The notes under the pieces were generated by a model. The model saw nothing but the letters and a program-made list of their open reading frames with translations, was not told where the DNA came from and did no database searches. From contig JAUWCP010000160.1 in assembly GCA_030609245.1 (NCBI GenBank), positions 1 to 5,722 on the forward strand: a stretch of 5,722 nucleotides of DNA. The letters run 5' to 3'. Every line of letters starts with the position of its first letter. The stretch's first letter is position 1. Positions 1 through 5,663 of the stretch are shown one piece after another. The position numbers and the translations under genes were made by a program. Origin of the DNA: Hyphomicrobium sp. GTDB taxonomy: Bacteria; Pseudomonadota; Alphaproteobacteria; Rhizobiales; Hyphomicrobiaceae.

Positions 1-717
1 AAACGCTCCGGATCGACGATCTTCCGCGTTGCCGGTCGCGACGACCGTCAGGGCCTAAGCGCTGCCGCGTATCTTTTGCGCAATTTTCCTGGCAGCCCCA
101 TTGCCGTGGTCCGCGACGCCAGTCGTTATGCGCGGCGCATCATCAATGACGCGCGCGCAGCACTCAACGAGGCAGGCTTCACCGAGGTCTTGAGCGCAGC
201 GGTCCGGGGCGGGCAGAAGGACTACGCAAAGCTCATCGCCAAACTGAAAACGGCCAATACCGAGGCCCTGTTTTTCGCCGGCTTCCCAATCGAAGCGGGA
301 CTGTTTTTGCGGCAGATGCGTGCCGCAGGCCTCAGCACGGCATTCATTGGCAGCGAAACGCTGGCCACAGCGCAGTTCACCGATACGGCCGGTCCGGCGG
401 CTTCTGGCGCGCGTATTTTGATGTCGCATGACCCCGCACGGCGCCCAGCCGCCCCACGTCTGATGGATGCCCGTGACGGCCGGCCGCCAACAGGCCCGTT
501 CCTTTTGACCTCCGCTGCGATTGAGGCATGGCGGGGGGCCGCTCAGCAGGCCGGGTCAACTGCACCAGATGCAGTGAGTGCTGCTCTGAATGAGGGCACA
601 TTCGAAACAGTCCTTGGACCCGTCTCCTTTGCTGAAAACGGAGACGCAAACCGGCCCGCTTACGATGTGGTTACGTGGACAATGGACGCGTGGCGCGTCG
701 TCGACCGAGGGCGGTAA
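1..717 (+). CDS. Branched-chain amino-acid-type ABC transporter substrate-binding protein, C-terminal part (5' end outside window)
   Basis: The frame is open from the first base, so the gene starts upstream; 238 residues and the stop (715-717) are present. The visible part reads as the C-terminal two thirds of a LivK/Peripla_BP_6-type periplasmic binding protein. It has a 'TIFRVAGRDDRQG' segment near the edge, which in this family precedes the hinge. A strand 'PIAVVRDAS' follows, then a helix, and then 'DYAKLIAKLKTANTEALFFAG' with 'EAGLFLRQMRAAGL', the typical second-lobe layout. Such proteins bind an amino acid or related small solute in the periplasm and deliver it to an inner-membrane ABC permease. 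The ligand cannot be read from this fragment, and no permease or ATPase gene is in view, so it may be an orphan or belong to an operon to the left. An internal TTG at 76 is not the start, because homologous-looking sequence continues upstream of it. The gene converges with the small minus-strand gene and shares a hairpin with it. Confidence 0.85.
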   Translation, partial: KRSGSTIFRVAGRDDRQGLSAAAYLLRNFPGSPIAVVRDASRYARRIINDARAALNEAGFTEVLSAAVRGGQKDYAKLIAKLKTANTEALFFAGFPIEAGLFLRQMRAAGLSTAFIGSETLATAQFTDTAGPAASGARILMSHDPARRPAAPRLMDARDGRPPTGPFLLTSAAIEAWRGAAQQAGSTAPDAVSAALNEGTFETVLGPVSFAENGDANRPAYDVVTWTMDAWRVVDRGR

Positions 718-754
718 AAAAAAGCGGTTGGCGCACGCCAACCGCAATATATTT
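716..754 (-). terminator. Intrinsic terminator shared by convergent genes (strong for the minus strand)
   Basis: A perfect 9-bp stem GCGGTTGGC / GCCAACCGC (724-732 and 737-745) closes a GCAC loop. On the plus strand it is preceded by eight A (716-723, overlapping the TAA stop of the binding-protein gene), which is a U8 tract when read from the minus strand. It is therefore a textbook rho-independent terminator for the gene at 790-990, about 45 bases after its stop. In the plus direction the tail is only AATATATTT, so it should be weaker there. Confidence 0.85.
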
Positions 755-789
755 CGGTCAAAGCTAGGAGGAAGGGATCGAAGCGGGCG

Positions 790-990
790 CTAGTCCCGCC
801 CTTGCGACGCGGCCATGCACTCATTCATGAGGCGCCGCTCTATGAGAGCCAGATCCTCCGGTACCTTTTGACCCGCTTGCCGGTACCGGCGAATTCTCGC
901 TTGGACCATCGCGTAGCATTCTCGCGGGTCCTCAACTTCCTCGAGCTCCGTGTTGAGCTCAGCAATCTCGCTCTGCATCTGGTTCGCCAT
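790..990 (-). CDS. Small conserved-looking helical protein of unknown function, 66 aa
   Basis: The product is acidic at the N-terminus ('SEIAELNTELEEVEDPREC', residues 7-25) and basic in the middle ('QARIRRYRQAG', 30-40). A second helix follows ('PEDLALIERRLMNEC', 44-58) and the tail is SQGRD. This suggests two helices joined by a Gly/Pro turn near residues 40-44, the first possibly a short coiled coil. Two cysteines (25 and 58) lie near the ends of the helices. There is no signal peptide or membrane segment, so it is probably cytoplasmic. I chose ATG at 990 because GAGG (997-1000 on the plus strand) lies six bases upstream; a TTG at 1002 in the same frame would overlap that site. A good terminator follows, and the balanced amphipathic composition supports a real gene. 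A possible minus-strand promoter is TTGTGC (1061-1066) with GATAAT (1036-1041), 19 bases apart. I do not recognise a named family. Confidence 0.72.
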   Translation of the reverse strand: MANQMQSEIAELNTELEEVEDPRECYAMVQARIRRYRQAGQKVPEDLALIERRLMNECMAASQGRD

Positions 991-1456
991 CACGCGCCTC
1001 AACCCTCTCGTTTCCTAGCACGTCCCACTCCGGGTATTATCCAGCTTCCGATTGCCATCTGCACAAGGTTACGTTCACAGTGCTTAACTAACCTGGTTTG
1101 ATGCGGCCACACTTGCAAGGGCAGTTTTGCATTCACGCCCGTTTGCGCGACAATCTGTCCGAAGCTGATGCGTGCGGGACACGGCCAAGATCATCGGGTT
1201 AATTGTGACGCGAACTGGGCTTTTCTGTTCAATTCGTCTAGCAGTCTTGTAACGGTTAGTGTGCATTGCGGCATAACCTCAGAAGCCGCTTGCAAGATGA
1301 TTTCGCAAATTGTGATCGCATCCACTTTATCAACAGCACTTTTCGGCAAATACGCCGCTCAGACGGAACGTTGCGTCACTCTCTTGTCCCTGCGATTGAA
1401 GGCGTGTTGCCCCTCTGCTAGGGCTCCCACGCTCCTTTCCGATCCGCGAGGCCGCA
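991..1456. other. Non-coding interval between the small protein gene and purB
   Basis: These 466 bases hold no convincing gene. The open frames here have poor protein character and run into purB or its antisense. The stretch is visibly more AT-rich than its neighbours, as expected of divergent promoter DNA. It must contain the promoters of both flanking genes. One modest hairpin is visible: GGTTA (1254-1258) pairs with TAACC (1274-1278), extended by TGC/GCA (1262-1264 / 1271-1273) across a bulge. No tRNA, CRISPR or riboswitch pattern was seen. Confidence 0.6.
1396..1424 (+). promoter_or_regulatory. Candidate purB promoter, alphaproteobacterial sigma-70 type
   Basis: TTGAAGG (1396-1402) is followed after 14 bases by GCTAGGGC (1417-1424). 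This resembles the Caulobacter housekeeping pattern TTGACGS-N10-14-GCTANAWC. It would place the transcript start near 1430 and give a leader of about 25-30 bases ending in the GAGG ribosome-binding site at 1448-1451. Assigned by eye only. Confidence 0.35.
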
Positions 1457-2770
1457 ATGATCCCCCGCTATAGCCGCCCCGAAATGGCGTCGATCTGGTC
1501 GCCTGAGACCCGCTTTCGCATCTGGTTCGAGATCGAAGCCCACGCTGCGGCCGGGCTCGCCGAAATCGGAGTGATCCCCAAGCAAGCGGCAAAGGTCATT
1601 TGGGAAAAGGGCAACGCAGCTACCTTCGATGTGGCGCGCATCGACGAAATCGAGCGCGAAACCAAGCACGACGTCATCGCCTTCCTCACACACCTTGCCG
1701 AGCACGTTGGCCCGGAGGCGCGCTTCGTCCATCAGGGCATGACGTCCTCAGACGTTCTCGATACCTGCTTCAGCGTCCAGCTCACGCGCGCCGCCGACCT
1801 TCTCATCGCTGACCTCGACCAGCTCCTCGCCGCACTCAAGAAGCGTGCGCTCGAGCACAAGATGACACCCACCATAGGTCGCAGCCATGGGATCCATGCC
1901 GAACCCACGACGTTCGGCCTCAAGCTCGCCTATGCATACGCCGAGTTTGCCCGCGCCAGAGAGCGCATGATTGCCGCGCGTAAGGAGGTGGCCACCTGCG
2001 CGATTTCGGGCGCCGTTGGAACCTACGCCAGCATCGATCCTCGCGTTGAAGCCTACGTGGCCAAGAAGATGGGGCTGGCGCCTGAGCCGATCTCCGCCCA
2101 AATCATCGCGCGCGACCGTCACGCCATGTACTTTTCCACGCTCGCCGTCATCGCCTCCTCGGCGGAACGGCTTGCGACCGAGATCCGCCACTTACAGCGC
2201 ACCGAAGTGTTGGAAGCAGAAGAGTTCTTCTCTCAAGGTCAGAAGGGCTCGTCTGCCATGCCACACAAGCGCAACCCCGTTCTCAGCGAGAACGTGACGG
2301 GGCTTGCCCGCCTCGTGCGCGCTTGCGCTCTCCCCGCCTTGGAGAATGTGGCGCTTTGGCACGAGCGCGACATCTCCCATTCCTCGGTGGAGCGCATAAT
2401 CGGGCCTGATGCGACCGTCACCCTCGATTTCGCACTCGCGCGTCTTACCGGCATCATCGACAAGCTTGTCGTTTACCCTGACGCGATGAAGGCGAACCTC
2501 GACAAGCTCGGCGGCCTGCACAATTCCCAGCGCGTGCTTCTGGCGCTGACCCAAGCCGGACTGTCACGCGAGGACGCCTACGGGTTGGTTCAGCGCAACG
2601 CCATGAAGACTTGGAATGAAGGCAAGGACTTCCTGTCCGAGCTCAAGGCCGACAAGGACGTGACCGCGAAGCTTGACCCCGCCGCGCTGGACGCCATGTT
2701 CGACCTCGATTTTCACTTCAAGAATGTCGACGTGATCTTTGCGCGCGTGTTTGGAAACGCAGAGTCATGA
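1457..2770 (+). CDS. purB: Adenylosuccinate lyase (PurB)
   Basis: This cytosolic enzyme of the fumarase/aspartase superfamily acts twice in purine synthesis: it splits SAICAR to AICAR plus fumarate, and adenylosuccinate to AMP plus fumarate. It normally works as a homotetramer whose active sites combine three subunits. The 437 residues match the short bacterial PurB form (about 430). Visible landmarks are KHDV (70-73, with the His71 equivalent of a known active-site histidine), TSSDV (96-100), GRSHGIHAEP (141-150, with the catalytic histidine at 144 or nearby) and the flexible signature loop GSSAMPHKRNP (264-274), which carries the catalytic serine. ERIIGPDA follows at 312-319. All expected residues are present, so the enzyme should be active. 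ATG 1457 is supported by GAGG at 1448-1451 (spacing 5) and by the family-typical N-terminus MIPRYSRPEM. It appears to be transcribed alone, with a long non-coding interval upstream and a convergent gene downstream. purC, the preceding pathway step, lies 1.9 kb further on. Confidence 0.97.
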   Translation: MIPRYSRPEMASIWSPETRFRIWFEIEAHAAAGLAEIGVIPKQAAKVIWEKGNAATFDVARIDEIERETKHDVIAFLTHLAEHVGPEARFVHQGMTSSDVLDTCFSVQLTRAADLLIADLDQLLAALKKRALEHKMTPTIGRSHGIHAEPTTFGLKLAYAYAEFARARERMIAARKEVATCAISGAVGTYASIDPRVEAYVAKKMGLAPEPISAQIIARDRHAMYFSTLAVIASSAERLATEIRHLQRTEVLEAEEFFSQGQKGSSAMPHKRNPVLSENVTGLARLVRACALPALENVALWHERDISHSSVERIIGPDATVTLDFALARLTGIIDKLVVYPDAMKANLDKLGGLHNSQRVLLALTQAGLSREDAYGLVQRNAMKTWNEGKDFLSELKADKDVTAKLDPAALDAMFDLDFHFKNVDVIFARVFGNAES

Positions 2771-2783
2771 AGACCGTCGGCGC

Positions 2784-2824
2784 CCTGCCATAGGCGTATG
2801 CAGGTTCTCGCGCTGACTAAGCGC
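2784..2824. terminator. Two adjacent small hairpins between convergent purB and the excalibur gene
   Basis: The first hairpin pairs CCTGC-ATA (2784-2792, one bulged C) with TAT-GCAGG (2797-2804) around a GGCG loop and is followed by only two T. The second pairs GCGCT (2810-2814) with AGCGC (2820-2824) around GACTA. They sit in the 63-base gap between two convergent stop codons, where a terminator is expected, but neither has a good U tract, so this is tentative. Confidence 0.35.
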
Positions 2825-2833
2825 TCAATGCCG

Positions 2834-3298
2834 CTACTGATTGCGGCACAAGTCCTCGCAGGGCGTGCCATCGCCGTCATTGTCGAGTGAGCTAAGCCCA
2901 CATTTTGACAGATAAAAACGCGCCTCTTTGCATGAGACCATCTGCCCGCACCGCCTCTTGCCCGCACATGACAAGGACGCCGCATCGCTAGCAGAGTTGC
3001 CGGCGAGAATTCCTTGCGTGCTTGGTGCGACTACGGAGGATGGCAAAACCTCCCCGGTGCGCCTGCGTTTTTTATAGATATCTAAGCTGTCCCCGCAGAC
3101 GACCTCGCACGGGATACCGTCCTTGTCCCGGTCGAGATTTTTGTGACCGCACTCGGCATATTTGTATTGAGCCTCTGCGCAGCTCGACATGCGCTTGCAA
3201 TACTTGCGCGCGCAATCAAACGCGCGCGCAGAATCAACAGCACTCCCCAGCAGAATGCAGAGGGCACCACACGTCAGCCCATGCCATCTTTCCCTCAC
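2834..3298 (-). CDS. Secreted protein with two tandem excalibur calcium-binding repeats
   Basis: This 154-residue protein begins with a signal peptide: charged MRERWHG, a hydrophobic stretch at about 8-21, and a likely cut after SARA (residue 26), placing it in the periplasm or outside the cell. The mature chain is two copies of a six-cysteine unit. Copy one has cysteines at 29, 34, 40, 50, 64 and 68 with a DRDKDGIPCE calcium loop (56-65). Copy two has them at 111, 117, 123, 133, 147 and 151 with DNDGDGTPCE (139-148). Apart from one extra residue between the first two cysteines of copy two, the spacing is identical, suggesting three disulfides per unit. The DxDxDGxxCE motif is diagnostic of the excalibur domain (PF05901), often found at the end of secreted nucleases. 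No nuclease domain is present here. The linker (69-110) is rich in Ser and Ala. The start is GTG 3298, the only in-frame start before the signal peptide, with no clear Shine-Dalgarno site. The role is unknown; calcium-dependent envelope binding is a guess. Confidence 0.85.
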   Translation of the reverse strand: MRERWHGLTCGALCILLGSAVDSARAFDCARKYCKRMSSCAEAQYKYAECGHKNLDRDKDGIPCEVVCGDSLDIYKKRRRTGEVLPSSVVAPSTQGILAGNSASDAASLSCAGKRRCGQMVSCKEARFYLSKCGLSSLDNDGDGTPCEDLCRNQ

Positions 3299-3399
3299 GC
3301 AAGCAGCATAACCGCTTGAGCTAGTTGCACGAGACTCCTATTTGCTAACGTTATTTTCGCTCCGGGCACTGAGAAAATTAGAAGGTCTCGCAGACGCAA

Positions 3400-3981
3400 A
3401 TGCGTACCGCCGACGTTGACATCCTCATGGTGCCCGGATGGCTCGGATGCGAGCCGGACCATTGGCAATCGCGTTGGGTGCGCAATCTCAAGACGGCCAA
3501 GCTCATCGGTGAGGAAGATTGGGCGACACCCGACAAGGACAAATGGGCCGGCAACATCATCAAGGAGGTTGCGGCCACGTCGCGGCCAACCGTGATTGTC
3601 GCGCACAGCGTCGGCGTGATTGCGGTGGTGCACGCGGCCCTCGAGCTGCCCAAGGGCGCCGTTGCTGGAGCCTTTCTCGTCTCCGCAGCCGACATCGACA
3701 ACGCGCAACGCTGGCCCGTCACACAGGGCTACATGTGGCCTGATGAAGGCTTTGGATTTACGCCGATCCCGCTACAGGCCCTGCCCTGCCCGGCAGTGCT
3801 GATCAGCTCCTCCGACGACCCCTATTGCCAGCAGACCCGCGCGCGACACTTCGCCGCCGCCTGGTGTTGCGACTTCGTGGATGTGGGACCCGCTGGCCAT
3901 ATCACGACCGCCTCAGGCTTCGGCCCCTGGCCCGACGGCCTGCTTCGGTTTGGTACTTTTCTGGCGCAGCTTGGGCCCTAG
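3400..3981 (+). CDS. RBBP9/YdeN-family alpha/beta hydrolase
   Basis: A 193-residue single-domain serine hydrolase, the usual length for this family (PF06821). The first strand and oxyanion-side loop read 'DILMVPGWLGCEPDHW' (7-22), with the characteristic DHWQSRW. The nucleophile elbow is VAHSVGV with Ser70. The acid is in SSDDPYC (Asp139 or Asp140, most likely the one before Pro), and the histidine is in GPAGHI (His167). The catalytic triad is therefore complete. Members are small cytosolic esterases of mostly unknown natural substrate. ATG 3400 fits the family N-terminus; the only purine-rich site, AGAAGG at 3380-3385, is 14 bases upstream, which is long, so translation may be modest. It is divergent from the excalibur gene (101-base gap) and convergent with the zeta-subunit gene. 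A weak promoter candidate is TTGCAC (3325-3330) with GCTAACGT (3344-3351). Nothing in the context assigns a pathway. Confidence 0.88.
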   Translation: MRTADVDILMVPGWLGCEPDHWQSRWVRNLKTAKLIGEEDWATPDKDKWAGNIIKEVAATSRPTVIVAHSVGVIAVVHAALELPKGAVAGAFLVSAADIDNAQRWPVTQGYMWPDEGFGFTPIPLQALPCPAVLISSSDDPYCQQTRARHFAAAWCCDFVDVGPAGHITTASGFGPWPDGLLRFGTFLAQLGP

Positions 3982-4016
3982 TAGGATGCGAAGAGCCAGA
4001 TAACGGCCTGCCAGGC

Positions 4017-4349
4017 TCAGCTTTGGTCGCTGGAGGCCTCGATTTCGGTGACCGCCTTGGCCAGGAATTCGCTCATGGCCTGCCGGATCTCACCGTCCTG
4101 AATAGGTACGCCCTTTTCGTCGAAGTCCTTACGAATCTTACGAAAAACGTCGTCGTCGCCCTTTTCTTCAAGATCGGCCCGGCGCACGGCTTTGACGTAG
4201 TCCTCAAGTGCGTCGCCCATAATGCCGAGCTTGGCAGCTGCCCATTCGGCCAACATCTTGTTCCGGCGAGCCTCGGCTCGGAACTTAAGATCTTGATCGA
4301 GCGCAAACTTCTTCTCGTAAGCCTTCTCACGATCATCAAACGTCGTCAT
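4017..4349 (-). CDS. F1-ATPase zeta inhibitor subunit (DUF1476 protein)
   Basis: The 110-residue product starts MTTFDDREKAYEKKFALDQD and continues 'LKFRAEARRNKMLAEWAAAKLG' (21-42), the hallmark of the alphaproteobacterial DUF1476 family (PF07345). The Paracoccus denitrificans member is the zeta subunit of ATP synthase. It binds F1 through its N-terminal helix and blocks ATP hydrolysis. The rest is predicted as a helical bundle with the conserved 'DDDVFRKIRKDFDEKG' (65-80). The protein is highly charged, with no signal peptide or membrane segment, as expected for a soluble cytoplasmic regulator. I chose ATG 4349 because GGAG (4356-4359 on the plus strand) lies six bases upstream and the family starts with MTTFDD; an in-frame start at 4397 would add 16 residues without family character. 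It is divergent from purC across 339 bases. Family membership is firm; inhibition strength differs between species, so its function in this organism is inferred. Confidence 0.93.
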   Translation of the reverse strand: MTTFDDREKAYEKKFALDQDLKFRAEARRNKMLAEWAAAKLGIMGDALEDYVKAVRRADLEEKGDDDVFRKIRKDFDEKGVPIQDGEIRQAMSEFLAKAVTEIEASSDQS

Positions 4350-4472
4350 ATTCTTCTCCACCAGGGCGTGTAGTGGCGGCCGCGACTCTAGACCCAAAAG
4401 GTTGCATCCACGGCCACGTGCCTGCTTTCAAAAGGAGCAATAGCCTGGGGCAGCCTGCGGATCAATGACCCC

Positions 4473-4512
4473 CGTCAGGACTTTTGACGCGGTGCGCCTT
4501 GCCATCCTGACG
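4473..4512. repeat. Short inverted repeat upstream of purC, possible operator
   Basis: CGTCAGGA (4473-4480) and TCCTGACG (4505-4512) are exact inverse complements, eight bases each, with 24 bases between them. The right half lies between the candidate -35 and -10 boxes of purC. A dimeric regulator could bind both halves, but the spacing is large and the regulator is unknown. Confidence 0.4.
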
Positions 4513-4526
4513 ATTGTTTCTATATC
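4499..4526 (+). promoter_or_regulatory. Candidate purC promoter
   Basis: TTGCCA (4499-4504) and TATATC (4521-4526) are 16 bases apart, matching the sigma-70 consensus at five and four of six positions. It would leave a leader of about 155 bases before purC, long enough for RNA-level control. Assigned by eye. Confidence 0.4.
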
Positions 4527-4688
4527 CCGGTTCGGATAGTGTCAGCCTGGGTGCACGATCACGCAACCGAGCCGCGCGCAACGCCGTAACTATGTGAGAA
4601 CGCATCACAAATTCAACGGGTCGGCGGCCGTTGGCGTGTCGTCCGCCCCCTCGCAGACTACATTTCCCAGTCAAAGGACAATGACTCA

Positions 4689-5480
4689 ATGAACAGGCGT
4701 CGGCGTATTTATGAGGGCAAGGCCAAGGTGCTCTACGAGGGCCCTGAGCCCGGTACTCTCATCCAACACTTCAAGGATGACGCAACCGCCTTCAACGCCA
4801 AGAAACATGCAATCATAGAGGGCAAAGGCGCTCTCAATAATCGCATCTCCGAGTTCATCTTCGTTCGGCTCGGCGAGATCGGCGTGCCGACGCATTTCAT
4901 CAAACGCCTCAACATGCGCGAGCAGCTCATTCGCGAAGTGGAAATCATTCCGATCGAGGTGGTGATGCGCAACGTTGCAGCAGGCTCGCTGTCGACGCGA
5001 CTTGGGCTGGAGGAAGGCACGCCGCTGCCCCGTTCCATCATTGAGTTCTACTACAAGTCCGATGCTTTAAACGATCCGATGGTTTCCGAAGAGCACATCA
5101 CCGCGTTCGGTTGGGCCGCGCCGGCAGAGCTTGACGAGATCATGCAGCTCGCGCTGCGCGTCAACGACTTCCTCGTCGGGCTCTTTCTCGGCATCGGCGT
5201 TCGCCTCGTCGACTTCAAGGTCGAGTTCGGGCGCCTGTGGGAAAACGAACAAATGCGCATTGTGCTGGCCGATGAGATCAGCCCCGATTGCTGCCGCTTG
5301 TGGGACATCTCAACCGCTGACAAGCTCGACAAGGACCGCTTCCGGCGCGATCTCGGCGGCCTATTAGAGGCCTACCAGGAAATAGCCCGACGTCTAGGCG
5401 TGCTGCCGGAAAGCCGCCCGCCCAAGGGCATGGGGCCGGTGCTCGTTGCCTCCAACAGCCCCAACGGCAAGCCCAACTGA
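4689..5480 (+). CDS. purC: Phosphoribosylaminoimidazole-succinocarboxamide synthase (SAICAR synthetase)
   Basis: PurC joins CAIR and aspartate using ATP to make SAICAR, the substrate that PurB cleaves. It is a cytosolic single-domain enzyme with an ATP-grasp-like fold. The 263 residues show YEGKAK (8-13, nucleotide-binding strand), the family signature IPIEVVMRNVAAGS (87-100), the second signature DFKVEFG (175-181) and DEISPDCCRLWD (195-206, substrate and metal binding), followed by DKLDKDRFRRD (211-221). All are intact. The length is slightly above the usual (about 254 in relatives), from a short C-terminal tail, SNSPNGKPN. ATG 4689 matches the family start MNRRRRIYEGKAK; AGGA at 4675-4678 is ten bases upstream, a little far. 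The start codon overlaps the TGA of a three-codon frame. In related bacteria purC is commonly followed by purS, purQ and purL. Here an inverted-repeat chain begins 14 bases after the stop and any such genes lie beyond the window. Confidence 0.97.
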   Translation: MNRRRRIYEGKAKVLYEGPEPGTLIQHFKDDATAFNAKKHAIIEGKGALNNRISEFIFVRLGEIGVPTHFIKRLNMREQLIREVEIIPIEVVMRNVAAGSLSTRLGLEEGTPLPRSIIEFYYKSDALNDPMVSEEHITAFGWAAPAELDEIMQLALRVNDFLVGLFLGIGVRLVDFKVEFGRLWENEQMRIVLADEISPDCCRLWDISTADKLDKDRFRRDLGGLLEAYQEIARRLGVLPESRPPKGMGPVLVASNSPNGKPN

Positions 5481-5494
5481 GCCAGCCGAGCTGC

Positions 5495-5559
5495 TAGAGC
5501 CTGATCGTTTCACTTGACCGCACTTGAGGCGTTCCAAGTGAAACGTGAATCAGTCTCTA
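5495..5559. repeat. Inverted-repeat unit A of the post-purC chain
   Basis: The left arm (5495-5516) begins TAGAGCCTGATCGTT and the right arm (5535-5559) contains AACGTGAATC and ends CTCTA. The arms pair over 21 bp with one mismatch and a three-base bulge (TGA) in the right arm. The 18-base loop repeats CACTTG (5521-5526, also at 5511-5516), so the right arm has an alternative shorter partner. It starts 14 bases after the purC stop and could act as a transcript end or 3' stabiliser, although no U tract follows. Confidence 0.8.
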
Positions 5560-5663
5560 CACTTTTGATTTAGAGCAAGATCGTTCTTGATGAAATCACG
5601 TAGCCTTCGTCTGGGAGGTCTCCATCAAGAACGTGAATCTTACTCTCAATCAAAAGTGTAGAG
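5555..5663. repeat. Inverted-repeat unit B, long nested hairpin
   Basis: The left arm (5555-5592) and right arm (5623-5663) pair over about 36 bp. A perfect 16-bp outer stem starts CTCTACAC (5555-5570 with 5648-5663). Inside it lies a unit-A-like element starting TAGAGCAAGATCGTT (5571-5585) and closing with AACGTGAATC (5630-5639) and CTCT. There are two mismatches and the same TGA bulge as in unit A. The 30-base loop contains GGAG-GT-CTCC. It overlaps unit A by CTCTA and unit C by TAGAG. Confidence 0.85.

Larger units (their letters stand above)
4350..4688. other. Divergent regulatory region between the zeta-subunit gene and purC
   Basis: No gene is credible in these 339 bases. The stretch contains a candidate purC promoter (4499-4526), an 8-bp inverted repeat overlapping it (4473-4512), a possible leader stem CGGTTCGG / CCGAGCCG (4528-4535 with 4567-4574, one G-U pair) and a short GGCGG / CCGCC stem (4623-4627 with 4643-4647). 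The octamer AGCCTGGG occurs at 4442-4449 and 4544-4551. A three-codon frame, ATG ACT CAA TGA (4681-4692), overlaps the purC start codon. None matches a riboswitch class I can name. Confidence 0.5.

Noticed and set aside
76..717. TTG at 76 as the start of the binding-protein gene
   Set aside because: Family-like sequence continues in frame to base 1, so the true start is outside the window.
1168..1473. Open frame of 101 codons upstream of and overlapping the purB start
   Set aside because: The translation has no domain-like character, no good ribosome-binding site, and runs into the well-supported purB start.
1748..2191. Open frame of 147 codons antisense to purB
   Set aside because: It is a product of high GC and purB codon use and shows no family features.
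3022..3324. Open frame opposite the excalibur gene
   Set aside because: It is the antisense of a gene with a signal peptide and two diagnostic repeats; its own translation is unlike a folded protein.
3993..4018. Hairpin GAGCC/GGCTC between the convergent hydrolase and zeta genes
   Set aside because: Only five base pairs with a long loop and no U tract; it also overlaps the zeta stop codon, so it is not reported as a terminator.
3825..4373. Open frame of 182 codons on the plus strand
   Set aside because: It overlaps the end of the hydrolase gene and is antisense to the whole zeta-subunit gene; both have clear family signatures, so this is a shadow frame.
4528..4688. Possible ZTP (pfl) riboswitch before purC
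   Set aside because: A CCTGGG element is present at 4546-4551, but the other conserved parts of that riboswitch are missing.
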